From CAZHTF01 sp964535305 (GTDB lineage Bacteria; Planctomycetota; Phycisphaerae; UBA1845; Fen-1342), in assembly GCA_964535305.1 (NCBI GenBank), contig CAZHTF010000116.1, forward strand, positions 1-7,714: a stretch of 7,714 nucleotides of DNA. The letters are read 5' to 3'. The notes under the pieces were generated by a model. That model was not told where the DNA came from, searched no databases, and worked only from the letters and a program-made list of their open reading frames with translations. Below, one piece after another: positions 1 to 6,794 of the stretch. The position numbers were made by a program, and so were the translations under genes. How positions within the stretch are numbered: position 1 is the stretch's first letter; every line of letters starts with the position of its first letter.

Positions 1-2
1 GG

Positions 3-776
3 GGCGCAGCCGCGGCCGCGGCAAGCGCGGAGCGCGGCGCTGCGGCCCAATCGCCCGCTTCGCCTCAGGCGCTCGTTCCGATTCAGCCCGGCAATCGCGG
101 CATCGTGCCGCTGCGCGAAGTGGCCCGTCCGGCACAGCCGCAGCCGGGCCAGCCGGGGGCGCCGATCGGACTGACTGCGACGGCGGGCGCGAAGTTTCTG
201 CCGAGCCCGCCGGCCAACCCGGTGCTGGCCGGCGCATCGCTGATTGCCGTGCAGATGCCGGCGGTCGAGCGCATCGCGGTGCACGACCTGGTCACGATCA
301 TCATCCGCGAGGACAAGCGCGCCTCCAGCGACGCCACGCTGCAGAGCGACAAGGAGTGGAAGCTGGACGCGGCGCTGGAGCAGTGGTTCCGGCTGGACAC
401 GCGCGATCGGCTCGTGCCGCAGAATTTCCCCGGCGGCGCTCCGGGGGCGCGCTTTGATTTCAAGAACGAATACGACGGGCAGGGCAAGGTCGATCGCAAG
501 GACACGCTGATTACGCGCATCACCGCGACCGTGATCGACGTCAAGCCGAACGGCAACCTGGTGCTCGAGGCCAAGAAATCCATCAAGACCGACGAAGAGC
601 TGCAACTGGTCACGCTGACCGGCACGTGCCGCAGCCGCGACGTCTCCGCCGACAACACCGTGTTGAGCACGCAGGTGGCCGACATGCAGATCAATGTCGA
701 GCACAGCGGCGCAGCCCGCGATGCGGCCCGCCGCGGCTGGCTGATGAAGGCGATGGATTTCCTGAGGCCGTTCTAG
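3..776 (+). CDS. flgH: Flagellar L-ring protein FlgH, 5' truncated by window edge
   Basis: FlgH forms the L ring in the outer membrane, the outer part of the bushing through which the flagellar rod turns. The frame is open from base 3 to the TAG at 774-776, so the true start and any lipoprotein signal lie upstream; the GTG at 105 is only an internal codon. The first ~75 visible residues are rich in Ala, Pro and Gln and look like a linker. The FlgH domain then runs from about base 230. It has the hydrophobic strand VHDLVTIIIRED (from 282), the strand ending KPNGNLVLEAKK (from 543), and the family signature RDVSADNTVLSTQVADMQI (636-692), followed by GWL and a terminal RPF, as in E. coli FlgH. 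A Cys at 627-629 sits just before the RDV motif, where the family normally has a hydrophobic residue or Asn/Arg. flgI follows after 19 bases. Confidence 0.9.
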   Translation, partial: GAAAAAASAERGAAAQSPASPQALVPIQPGNRGIVPLREVARPAQPQPGQPGAPIGLTATAGAKFLPSPPANPVLAGASLIAVQMPAVERIAVHDLVTIIIREDKRASSDATLQSDKEWKLDAALEQWFRLDTRDRLVPQNFPGGAPGARFDFKNEYDGQGKVDRKDTLITRITATVIDVKPNGNLVLEAKKSIKTDEELQLVTLTGTCRSRDVSADNTVLSTQVADMQINVEHSGAARDAARRGWLMKAMDFLRPF

Positions 777-780
777 AGCC

Positions 781-788
781 AGGGAGGG
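781..788 (+). promoter_or_regulatory. Ribosome binding site of flgI
   Basis: AGGGAGGG lies 7 bases before the ATG at 796. It matters because three in-frame ATG codons follow (796, 805, 814). Only the first is at normal spacing; the others would be 16 and 25 bases away. This supports the longest form of FlgI. Confidence 0.75.
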
Positions 789-795
789 CGCCCGC

Positions 796-822
796 ATGAA
801 TCGCATGAATCGCATGAATCGT
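796..822 (+). repeat. Three tandem 9-base units at the flgI start
   Basis: ATGAATCGC, ATGAATCGC and ATGAATCGT stand head to tail at 796-804, 805-813 and 814-822. They encode Met-Asn-Arg three times and supply the basic n-region of the FlgI signal peptide. Each unit carries its own in-frame ATG, so gain or loss of a unit by slippage would keep the reading frame and change only the length and charge of the n-region. Confidence 0.95.
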
Positions 823-1917
823 TCGACGAATCTCGTGCTGATGTGGCTGGTGCTGTTCGCGGGTCTGCTGCTTTCGCCGCGCGTGGCGTTCGCCGACGTG
901 CGTGTGCAGGACATTGCCCGGCTGCAAGGGCAGCGCACCAACAAGCTGATGGGCTTCGGGCTGGTGGTGGGGTTGGCCGGCACCGGGGACGGCGGGAAGT
1001 ACGCCAACACGGTGCGGGCGCTAATGGCGCTGCATCGCAAGTATGAGCAGCCCGTGCTGGAAGCTGCCGAGTTGCGCGGCAACAGCAATGTCGCGATCGT
1101 GACGGTCGAGGTGACCATCCCGGAATTCGGAGCGCGCGAAGGCCAGGCCCTGGATGTGACGGTGTCGGCGATCGGCCCGGCCAAGAGCCTCAAAGGCGGG
1201 CAGTTGCTGACCACGCCGCTGCAGGAATCGACGCTGACGGTCGCCGACGTGCTGGCGCTTGCCGGCGGTCGGCTCGAGCTGACGGACGCCGGCATGCCGA
1301 CGCGCGCGGTGATTCGTGGCGGGGCGACGCTCGAACAGGACTTCTTTTACAGCTTCGTCGAGGACGGCGCGATCACATTGGTGATCGACGACACGCACGC
1401 CGGCTATCCGTTCGCGCAGATGCTGGCGCGCGCTATCAACCACGAAATCGTCAGCCCGACCGGGGCGCTGCGCGGCGAACGCGACGCGCGCGGTCTGGTG
1501 CTCGCACAGAACGAGGGCGCCGTGGCGTTGGGGCCCAAGAATGTCCGCGTCCGCATTCCGCCGCCCGAGTTGGCCCAGCCGGCGGCGTTCATCGCGCGCG
1601 TGCTGCAGACTTCGCTGTTCATCTTGCCGCAACAGGCGGCGCGGGTGGTGATCAACCGCAGCAGCAAGCACGTCTCGTTCACCGGCTCGGTGACACTTTC
1701 GCCCGCGGTACTGCAGATCCCGACGCTCGGAACGCTGACGGTTGGTCCGGCGGTCGGGTCTGAAGACGCGGACGCCGAGAAACCGCCGGGCGCGGATTTT
1801 CAGGCGCTGCTGGACGCGATGTCGAAGATCAAGCTCGGGCCAGACCAGGTGGTCGCGACGGTCGAGCATCTGCATCGCACCGGCGCGCTGCACGCACAAC
1901 TGATTTACACGGAGTAG
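796..1917 (+). CDS. flgI: Flagellar P-ring protein FlgI
   Basis: FlgI is exported to the periplasm by the general secretory pathway and polymerises around the rod as the P ring, in the peptidoglycan layer. At 373 residues it is close to the usual length. The N terminus is a classic signal peptide: basic Arg3, Arg6 and Arg9, a hydrophobic core at about 13-26, then an A-F-A motif suggesting cleavage between Ala33 and Asp34. The family signature GFGLVVGLAGTGD is at residues 53-65. The segment GQALDVTVSAIGPAKSLKGG (117-136) matches the conserved lDVtVSsiGdAkSLxGG region, and the C terminus ends in GALHAQLIYTE, as is typical. The region just after TPLQ (from about 143) departs from the usual VYAVAQG motif. 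The start at 796 is chosen for its Shine-Dalgarno sequence. flgJ begins 2 bases after the stop, so the two are probably translationally coupled. Confidence 0.97.
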   Translation: MNRMNRMNRSTNLVLMWLVLFAGLLLSPRVAFADVRVQDIARLQGQRTNKLMGFGLVVGLAGTGDGGKYANTVRALMALHRKYEQPVLEAAELRGNSNVAIVTVEVTIPEFGAREGQALDVTVSAIGPAKSLKGGQLLTTPLQESTLTVADVLALAGGRLELTDAGMPTRAVIRGGATLEQDFFYSFVEDGAITLVIDDTHAGYPFAQMLARAINHEIVSPTGALRGERDARGLVLAQNEGAVALGPKNVRVRIPPPELAQPAAFIARVLQTSLFILPQQAARVVINRSSKHVSFTGSVTLSPAVLQIPTLGTLTVGPAVGSEDADAEKPPGADFQALLDAMSKIKLGPDQVVATVEHLHRTGALHAQLIYTE

Positions 1918-1919
1918 CC

Positions 1920-2327
1920 ATGACCACGCTCTCGACACGCCCGGGTTTGGTGAGCGCGCGACTGGCGCCGCAGCCGCCGGACGAATCGCAGCCGGCCAGG
2001 CAGGCCGCGGCCCAGGCCGTCTCGCAGCTCTTCTTCGCGCCGCTGCTGGCTGAGCTGCGCAGCGCGCCGTTCGGGCGTAAGTTTGCTCATGGCGGTCGCG
2101 GTGAAGACATTTTCGGCGAGCAGCTCGACCAGCGGCTGGCCGACCACGTCTCCCGCGCCAGTGGCAACAATCTGACGGCGCTGCTGACGCGCAAGCTCAC
2201 GCCGCGCGGCAGTGCTGCTATGACTCAGCCGCTTCCTGCGACAGCGGCTGCGGCGGCCGCGCAAGCGCCTGCGGCGCAGATCGCGCCGGCGAATGAAACT
2301 GCATCCGGCCTGCAGGTGCTGGCATGA
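1920..2327 (+). CDS. flgJ: Rod-binding protein, FlgJ N-terminal domain only
   Basis: This 135-residue protein resembles the N-terminal rod-binding half of FlgJ, which helps assemble the flagellar rod in the periplasm. The matching stretch is about residues 28-93. It has a helix of the type AxxFxxxLLxxLR (QLFFAPLLAELRSAPFG), then GEDIFGEQLDQRLADHVS, then NNLTALLTRKL, the order seen in rod-binding domains. The C-terminal muramidase domain of enteric FlgJ is absent, so wall cleavage must come from another enzyme. The rest is low-complexity: a Pro/Gln-rich N terminus and an Ala-rich tail (about 105-122). A GGAG at 1911-1914 sits 5 bases before the ATG, inside the end of flgI. The stop overlaps the flgN start as ATGA. 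Identity rests on both the pattern and the position between flgI and flgN/flgK. Confidence 0.8.
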   Translation: MTTLSTRPGLVSARLAPQPPDESQPARQAAAQAVSQLFFAPLLAELRSAPFGRKFAHGGRGEDIFGEQLDQRLADHVSRASGNNLTALLTRKLTPRGSAAMTQPLPATAAAAAAQAPAAQIAPANETASGLQVLA

Positions 2328-2944
2328 ACCCGCGTGGCACAACCCGTCCACGATTGGCGCCGGGCCCCGCCGAGGCCCGCACGACGCTGACGAGCGCGTC
2401 GTTATCCGGCGTCGCGGAACTGCTGCCGGACGCCGCCGCCAGCGTGTCCGAGAATTTCGAAGCGCTGCTGCATGTCCTGGAGCAGACGCATCAATCGCTG
2501 CGGGCGTTGCAGGCGCTGGCGGATCAGAAGCTGCAGCACTTGCGCAGCGCCGACAGCGAGGGCCTGACGCGTGGTGCGACGCAGGAGGCGCTGCTGCTGG
2601 ACGAGCTGCTACGCTGCGGGCAGAAACGACAGGCAATCCTTGCCCGCCTGGCGCAGCAGCTGCATTGGCCGCAGGTGCTCACGGCGCGGCTGACGCAGAT
2701 CGCGCAGGCCGCGCCGCAGCCGCTGGCCTCGCAAATCCTCGCGAAAAACGCGGTTCTGCGCGAAGTCGCCAGCGCGCTGGAGAAAAAGAATCAGCTCGCG
2801 GCACGCGTGGCACGCGGACTGCATAACCACGTCCGCGCGGTGCTGGCCGAGTTGGCCAAGGCCGCCAACGCGTCCGTCGGGTACGGACGCGACGGACAAC
2901 ACGAGCCGACCGGCGTCGAACGCTGGATCGATGCGGTGGGATAG
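2324..2944 (+). CDS. flgN: FlgN-type export chaperone for the hook-filament junction proteins
   Basis: FlgN is a cytoplasmic, mostly helical chaperone that holds FlgK and FlgL unpolymerised and delivers them to the flagellar type III export gate. This 206-residue protein shows the family layout. Long helices at about 41-113 contain a repeated Leu pattern and the segment LLLDELLRCGQKRQAIL, matching the conserved kxxLlxel...R...L region. A second helical stretch follows at about 140-182 (EKKNQLAARVARGLHNHVRAVL), then a short C-terminal VGYGRDG motif (185-191) of the kind that ends many FlgN proteins. It is longer than E. coli FlgN (about 140) because of a ~40-residue Arg/Pro/Ala-rich N terminus. 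I keep the ATG at 2324 because it overlaps the flgJ stop by 4 bases and has AGGTG at 2314-2318. A GTG at 2444 would remove the extension but has no visible ribosome site. It is followed directly by its clients flgK and flgL. Confidence 0.82.
   Translation: MNPRGTTRPRLAPGPAEARTTLTSASLSGVAELLPDAAASVSENFEALLHVLEQTHQSLRALQALADQKLQHLRSADSEGLTRGATQEALLLDELLRCGQKRQAILARLAQQLHWPQVLTARLTQIAQAAPQPLASQILAKNAVLREVASALEKKNQLAARVARGLHNHVRAVLAELAKAANASVGYGRDGQHEPTGVERWIDAVG
2808..2823 (+). promoter_or_regulatory. Possible sigma-54 promoter within flgN, ahead of flgK
   Basis: TGGCACGCGGACTGCA has a perfect -24 element (TGGCACG), GG and GC separated by exactly 10 bases, and a -12 element CTGCA that differs from TTGCA by one base. 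Transcription would start near 2834, about 114 bases before flgK, and would give flgK-flgL a separate transcript. The match lies inside coding sequence where GCACGCG is repeated at 9-base spacing (2801 and 2810), so chance is a real alternative in this GC-rich DNA. Confidence 0.25.
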
Positions 2945-2947
2945 ATC

Positions 2948-4657
2948 ATGGCGCTGCTGGGAGCTTCATTCCAAATCGGTCGCAGCGCGCTGGCCGCGTA
3001 TCAGGCCGCGATCTCGATCGTCGGCCAGAACATCGCCAACGTGGGCAACCCCGAGTACGCCCGCCAGAGTGGCCGGCTCTCGCCGCTGGTCGGCGGCCCG
3101 GCCCTGGGCACGATCAACCCCGGCTCGGGCGTCAAGTTGTCGCAGCTTCAGCGGCACGTGGATGAATCGCTTGAATCGCGCCTGCGGCTGGCGCTAGGCG
3201 CACGCAGCAACGCCGAGACGCGGCACCGCAGCCTGACGCAGATCGAGTCGCTCTACAACGAGCTGACCAGCGAAGACGTCTCGACGCAACTGGGCGAGCT
3301 CTTCAGCGCGTTTGGCGCGGTGCAGACCGAGCCGCGCGACACGGCCGCCCGCAACCAGGTGATCGCCTCGGCGGACAACCTGATCCGCTCGCTGCAACGG
3401 CAGCGGTCCGGCGTGGTGCAGCAGGTGGTGGACACCAACAACGATCTCGAGACGGCCGTCGAGCGGGCCTCCAAGATCGCGGACGAGATCGCCGACCTGA
3501 ACGGGCAGATCGTCGCGACGCAGGCGGGCGCATCGAACGCTTCCGCCCCGCTGAAGGATCGTCGCGACGGCCTGCTGCGCGAGCTGGCGGAATTGATGGA
3601 TGTGCAGGTGCGGCACCAGGAGAACGGCTCGTCGAACGTATACGTCGGCAGCGAGCCGCTGATCGAATTTGACCGGGCGCGCGGGCTGCGTGTCGAACTC
3701 GCGCTGCAGAACGGGCTCGAGATCGGCACGCCGCGCTTCAGCGACAACAACGGCAGCGTGAATGTGCGCGAAGGCCGCATCGCCGGGCTGGTGATTGCCC
3801 GCGATCAGCATGTGATTCCGCAGTTGGCGCGCTTGGATCAACTGGCGGAGGGACTGATCTACGAGGTGAATCGCGTGCACGCCGATGGCGTCGGCCTGGT
3901 GGCGTATACATCGATCAGCGGGCTTTACGACGTGCAGAGCCCGAGCGCGGCGTTGAACAGCGCCGCCGCCGGCCTGCAGTTCCCGGTGAAGAACGGTGTG
4001 TTCATCGTGAACGTGCGTGACCGTGCCAGCGGGCAGGTGGTCTCGCGGCAGATCGAGGTCGATCTGGACGGGCTGAACGGCAATGACACGACGCTGAACT
4101 CGCTGGCGGCCAGCCTTGCGGGCGTGCCCGGGTTGAGCGCCAGCGTCACAAGTGACAATCGCCTGCAGATCGCGACCAACCCGGGCGCGGAAGTGTGGTT
4201 CTCAGAGGACAGCTCGGGCGCGCTGGCGGCCCTGGGCGTCGGCGCATTCTTCTCCGGCACGAACGCGGCCGACATCGACGTGGTCGCGCCGATCCGCAGC
4301 GACCCGCGGCTGATTGCCGCCTCGCGCAGCGGCGGAACCAACGACGGCGAGAACGCCGGCGCAATCGCCACGCTGATCGAGCAGGCCAGCAGCCTGCTGG
4401 GCGGCGTGAGCATCCAGGATTTCCACGCGGGCACGATCGACGCGCTGGCGGTCGATGCGGCCGCCGCCCTGACCGCCGCCGAGGCCGCCGAATCGATCTA
4501 CAACGGTCTGACCGCGCAGCGCGAAGCGATCAGCGGCGTGAGCCTGGACGAAGAGGCCATCAACCTGACGAAATTTGAGCGCGCCTTCCAGGGCGCCACG
4601 CGTTTCCTGAATGTGGTCGACGGCTTGACCAACGACGTGCTGTCGTTGGTGCGCTAA
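2948..4657 (+). CDS. flgK: Flagellar hook-associated protein 1, FlgK
   Basis: FlgK forms the first zone of the hook-filament junction outside the cell. The 569-residue length is close to the ~550 of E. coli. The N-terminal rod/hook signature is at 11-41 (ALAAYQAAISIVGQNIANVGNPEYARQ; the usual NiANvnTpGYsRQ is altered to GNPEY). The family segment with DRRDGLLRELAELMDVQV is at 204-221, and VIPQLARLDQLAEGLIYEVNRVHADGV at 289-315. A beta-rich middle domain spans about 344-446 and ends in ALGVGAFFSGTNAADIDV. The C terminus carries the canonical GVSLDEEAINLTKFERAFQGATR (530-552) and an amphipathic helix. There is no Cys, as usual for exported axial proteins. It starts 3 bases after flgN, with a weak GTGGGA upstream. 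The internal sigma-54-like site in flgN may give extra control. Confidence 0.96.
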   Translation: MALLGASFQIGRSALAAYQAAISIVGQNIANVGNPEYARQSGRLSPLVGGPALGTINPGSGVKLSQLQRHVDESLESRLRLALGARSNAETRHRSLTQIESLYNELTSEDVSTQLGELFSAFGAVQTEPRDTAARNQVIASADNLIRSLQRQRSGVVQQVVDTNNDLETAVERASKIADEIADLNGQIVATQAGASNASAPLKDRRDGLLRELAELMDVQVRHQENGSSNVYVGSEPLIEFDRARGLRVELALQNGLEIGTPRFSDNNGSVNVREGRIAGLVIARDQHVIPQLARLDQLAEGLIYEVNRVHADGVGLVAYTSISGLYDVQSPSAALNSAAAGLQFPVKNGVFIVNVRDRASGQVVSRQIEVDLDGLNGNDTTLNSLAASLAGVPGLSASVTSDNRLQIATNPGAEVWFSEDSSGALAALGVGAFFSGTNAADIDVVAPIRSDPRLIAASRSGGTNDGENAGAIATLIEQASSLLGGVSIQDFHAGTIDALAVDAAAALTAAEAAESIYNGLTAQREAISGVSLDEEAINLTKFERAFQGATRFLNVVDGLTNDVLSLVR

Positions 4658-4673
4658 AGGAGCTGCGCGCGTC

Positions 4674-6599
4674 ATGGCGGTCACCCCGGTCAGCGTAGCC
4701 CGCGTCAGCCAGAACCTGCGAGCATTCAACCTGCTCAACACGGTCCGCGGCTCGCAACTGGGCCTGTTCCGGGTGCAGAACCAGCTCGCGACCGGCCTGC
4801 GCTTCCAGGCTCCCAGCGAGGATCCGCTGCGGGCGGCCTCCGCCGGCCGGCTCGATCGGCATATGGATGTGCTGACGCAGGTTGATTCGAACCTGCGCAC
4901 CGCGCGGGCCGTGCTGACCGAGGCCGACCAGGCCATGGCCCACGCCGGCGACCTGATGCGCGACGCGCAGACGATTGCCTCGCAGGCCGCCGGCGACATC
5001 CTCTCCACCGACGAACGCCGCTCGCTCGCGCAAGTGATCAGCGGCATCATCGACCAGGCCATCGCCGTCGGAAATCGCCGCTATCTCGACAGCTATCTGT
5101 TCAGCGGACACCAGGGCGAGCTGCCGCCGTTCGAGCTGCAGTCCGACGGCGTCGTGTATCACGGCGATCGCGGACGGCGCGAGACGATCATCGACACGGA
5201 TCTTTCGGAAGACAGTTTCACAGTCTCGGGCGCGGAGCTGTTCGGCACGATTTCGACGCGCGTGGTCGGGCTGATCGATCTCGACCCGGCCCTGACGCCC
5301 GCGACGCGCATCGCCGACCTCCGCGGCGCCAACGGCCAGGGCGTATCGCTCGGGCGGATTCAGGTCAGCGACGGCGCGCAGACCGTCACGATCGATCTCT
5401 CAAACGCGGCCACCGTCGGCGACGTACTCGACATGCTGAACGCCTCGCTGCCGGCCACGCTGCAGGCCACGCTCGCGCCGCGCTCCTTGAACATCTCGGC
5501 CGTCTCCGGCGCGCCGCAGATCACGGTGCGCGACACGACCGGCGGGCACGCCGCCGCCGACCTGGGCATCCTGGCGCAGACGCCGGTGCTCGCGGTGTTT
5601 GGGCAAGATGTCGACGCGTTGCTCACGCCGCGCAGCACGGTCAACTCGCTGATCGGCGGGGCGGGTGTCAACCTGGCGGGCACATTCACGATCCGCAACG
5701 GGACGCGCACAGCGTCGATCGATTTGTCCGCGGCCAGCACGATGGAAGACGTGCTCAATCGCATCAACGAATCCGACGCGGCCGTCTGGGCCCGCATCGC
5801 CGACGACGGCGAGCGGATCGAAGTGCTCAGCCGGCTTTCGGGCGCGGAGCTGCGGATCGAGGAGAACGGTGCGCAGACCGCGACGCTTCTGGGCATTCGC
5901 TCGCTGAATGCCGCGACGCCGCTCAGCGCGCTGAACGACGGGCTGGGCGTCGACAGTGTGCCCGGTGCGGACATGCGGATCACGACCGCCTCGGGCGCGC
6001 AGATCGACATTGACATTGACGCGCTGAATCTCGGCAGCGCCACGCTGCAGGACGTGCTAAACCTGTTCAACACTGCCGGCGGCGGCGCGATCAGCGCCGC
6101 GCTGCGCTCCAGTGGCAACGGCATCGTCATCACCGACAACACCGCCGGCGCCGGCGTGCTGCGGATCGAGCGCCTGAACGTCTCGCCGGCGCTGGATTCG
6201 CTGGGCTTGGTGGTCGCGGCCACGGGAAATCAGCTCATTGGTCAGGATGTCAACCCGGTGCGCGTCGACAGCGCCTTCACGGCGCTGCTCGAGCTGCGCG
6301 AAGGCCTGGAGCAGGACGACCGTCGCGCGGTGACCGCCGCCGGCGAGCGGTTGGAGCGCGCCATGCGCGGCGTGCAGGCTTCGCAGGGGCGTATCGCCTC
6401 GATGGCGCGGGCGATGGATGACCGGGCCGAGCGGATCACGAGTGAAACCACGGCCACGCGCGTGTTGCAGAGCGACGTCCGCGACGTCGACCTGGCGGAA
6501 GCCGTGGTGCGCTTTCAGCAGTTGCAGACGGCCCTGCAGGCCAACCTCAGTACCGCCTCGCGCGTGCTGGGGCTGTCGCTGCTGGATTTTCTGCGCTAG
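4674..6599 (+). CDS. flgL: Hook-associated protein 3, FlgL, enlarged by three internal repeats
   Basis: FlgL is the second junction protein, on which the filament and cap are built. The N-terminal flagellin-like helices are clear: GLFRVQNQLATGLRFQAPSEDPLRAA at about 30-55, with LARTAxxxL-type helices to 147 ending YLFSGHQG. The C-terminal helix at about 595-641 (DVRDVDLAEAVVRFQQLQTALQANL) also matches. Between them lies a large insert that doubles the protein to 641 residues, against about 317 in E. coli. The insert holds three related modules of 85-100 residues at about 212-300, 318-408 and 415-512. Each has a (I/L)xVxxGxxxxxIDL strand, a TxxDVLxxxN helix and a closing LG(I/L), as in flagellin-IN repeats. 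There is no Cys. AAAGGAG at 4656-4662 overlaps the flgK stop and is 11 bases from the ATG, a rather long spacing. The N terminus aligns well with the family, so the start is probably right. Confidence 0.94.
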   Translation: MAVTPVSVARVSQNLRAFNLLNTVRGSQLGLFRVQNQLATGLRFQAPSEDPLRAASAGRLDRHMDVLTQVDSNLRTARAVLTEADQAMAHAGDLMRDAQTIASQAAGDILSTDERRSLAQVISGIIDQAIAVGNRRYLDSYLFSGHQGELPPFELQSDGVVYHGDRGRRETIIDTDLSEDSFTVSGAELFGTISTRVVGLIDLDPALTPATRIADLRGANGQGVSLGRIQVSDGAQTVTIDLSNAATVGDVLDMLNASLPATLQATLAPRSLNISAVSGAPQITVRDTTGGHAAADLGILAQTPVLAVFGQDVDALLTPRSTVNSLIGGAGVNLAGTFTIRNGTRTASIDLSAASTMEDVLNRINESDAAVWARIADDGERIEVLSRLSGAELRIEENGAQTATLLGIRSLNAATPLSALNDGLGVDSVPGADMRITTASGAQIDIDIDALNLGSATLQDVLNLFNTAGGGAISAALRSSGNGIVITDNTAGAGVLRIERLNVSPALDSLGLVVAATGNQLIGQDVNPVRVDSAFTALLELREGLEQDDRRAVTAAGERLERAMRGVQASQGRIASMARAMDDRAERITSETTATRVLQSDVRDVDLAEAVVRFQQLQTALQANLSTASRVLGLSLLDFLR

Positions 6600-6602
6600 T
6601 CG

Positions 6603-6622
6603 GCCGGCCGTGTCGGACCGGC
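6603..6622 (+). other. Stem-loop just after flgL
   Basis: GCCGGCCG (6603-6610) can pair with CGGaCCGGC (6614-6622), giving 8 base pairs with one bulged A (6617) and a TGT loop. It begins 3 bases after the flgL stop. No T-run follows, so it is not a standard intrinsic terminator. It could protect the 3' end of the flgL message. Confidence 0.5.
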
Positions 6623-6640
6623 GCGAGGGCAGAAGCGACA

Positions 6641-6680
6641 ACACCGCGGGAATGCGGCGCGGCTCGGCCGCCCGCGGTGT
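6641..6680 (+). other. Long stem-loop between flgL and fliW
   Basis: ACACCGCGGG (6641-6650) and CCCGCGGTGT (6671-6680) are perfect 10-base inverted repeats. Inside them, CGGC (6655-6658) pairs with GCCG (6667-6670), extending the stem to 14 pairs with a 4-base AATG bulge and an 8-base loop. No T-tract follows (next bases CCGGCTCGCC). It is the strongest structure in this gap. A role as attenuator, processing site or transcript-end barrier is inference. Confidence 0.6.
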
Positions 6681-6730
6681 CCGGCTCGCCCGCAGGACGC
6701 GGGCATCGGCGCCTGGATGGCGCGTTCGCA

Positions 6731-6754
6731 GCGATCGGCCGCTTCGGCGATCGC
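6731..6754 (+). other. Stem-loop upstream of fliW
   Basis: GCGATCG (6731-6737) pairs with CGATCGC (6748-6754). Inside, CCG (6739-6741) pairs with CGG (6745-6747) around a CTT loop, with G6738 bulged. It ends 28 bases before the fliW ribosome site, so it probably lies in the fliW leader and could affect its translation or mark a processed 5' end. Confidence 0.45.
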
Positions 6755-6782
6755 GACGTACAAGCCGGCTTGGGACGAGCCT

Positions 6783-6787
6783 GGGAG
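6783..6787 (+). promoter_or_regulatory. Ribosome binding site that fixes the fliW start
   Basis: GGGAG lies 7 bases before the ATG at 6795. The frame also has an ATG at 6717, but that one lacks a comparable site and would add 26 residues with no FliW character. Confidence 0.7.
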
Positions 6788-6794
6788 CAATGGG

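Noticed and set aside
620..631. Perfect 12-base palindrome CGGCACGTGCCG
   Set aside because: It lies inside the conserved part of flgH, and its bases are accounted for by codons (Gly-Thr-Cys-Arg region). No sign of an operator.
1021..1938. Long minus-strand open frame (305 codons) opposite flgI
   Set aside because: It lies opposite a certain flgI gene; the product is Arg/His/Gln-rich with no recognisable family, as expected from the antisense of GC-rich coding DNA. The same applies to the minus-strand frames over flgK and flgL (such as 4202-5062 and 5360-6223).
4655..4685. TAAA just before flgL as a sigma-28 -35 element
   Set aside because: No GCCGATAA-like -10 follows at the right distance; the TAA is the flgK stop and the AAAGGAG is the flgL ribosome site.
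6746..6754. GGCGATCGC resembling the cyanobacterial HIP1 octamer
   Set aside because: Single occurrence noted and explained as one arm of a stem-loop; the gene set does not suggest a cyanobacterium.
6717..6794. Longer fliW from the ATG at 6717
   Set aside because: The extra 26 residues do not match FliW, there is no good ribosome site, and a stem-loop falls inside the segment. The ATG at 6795 has GGGAG at 7 bases and gives the standard N terminus.
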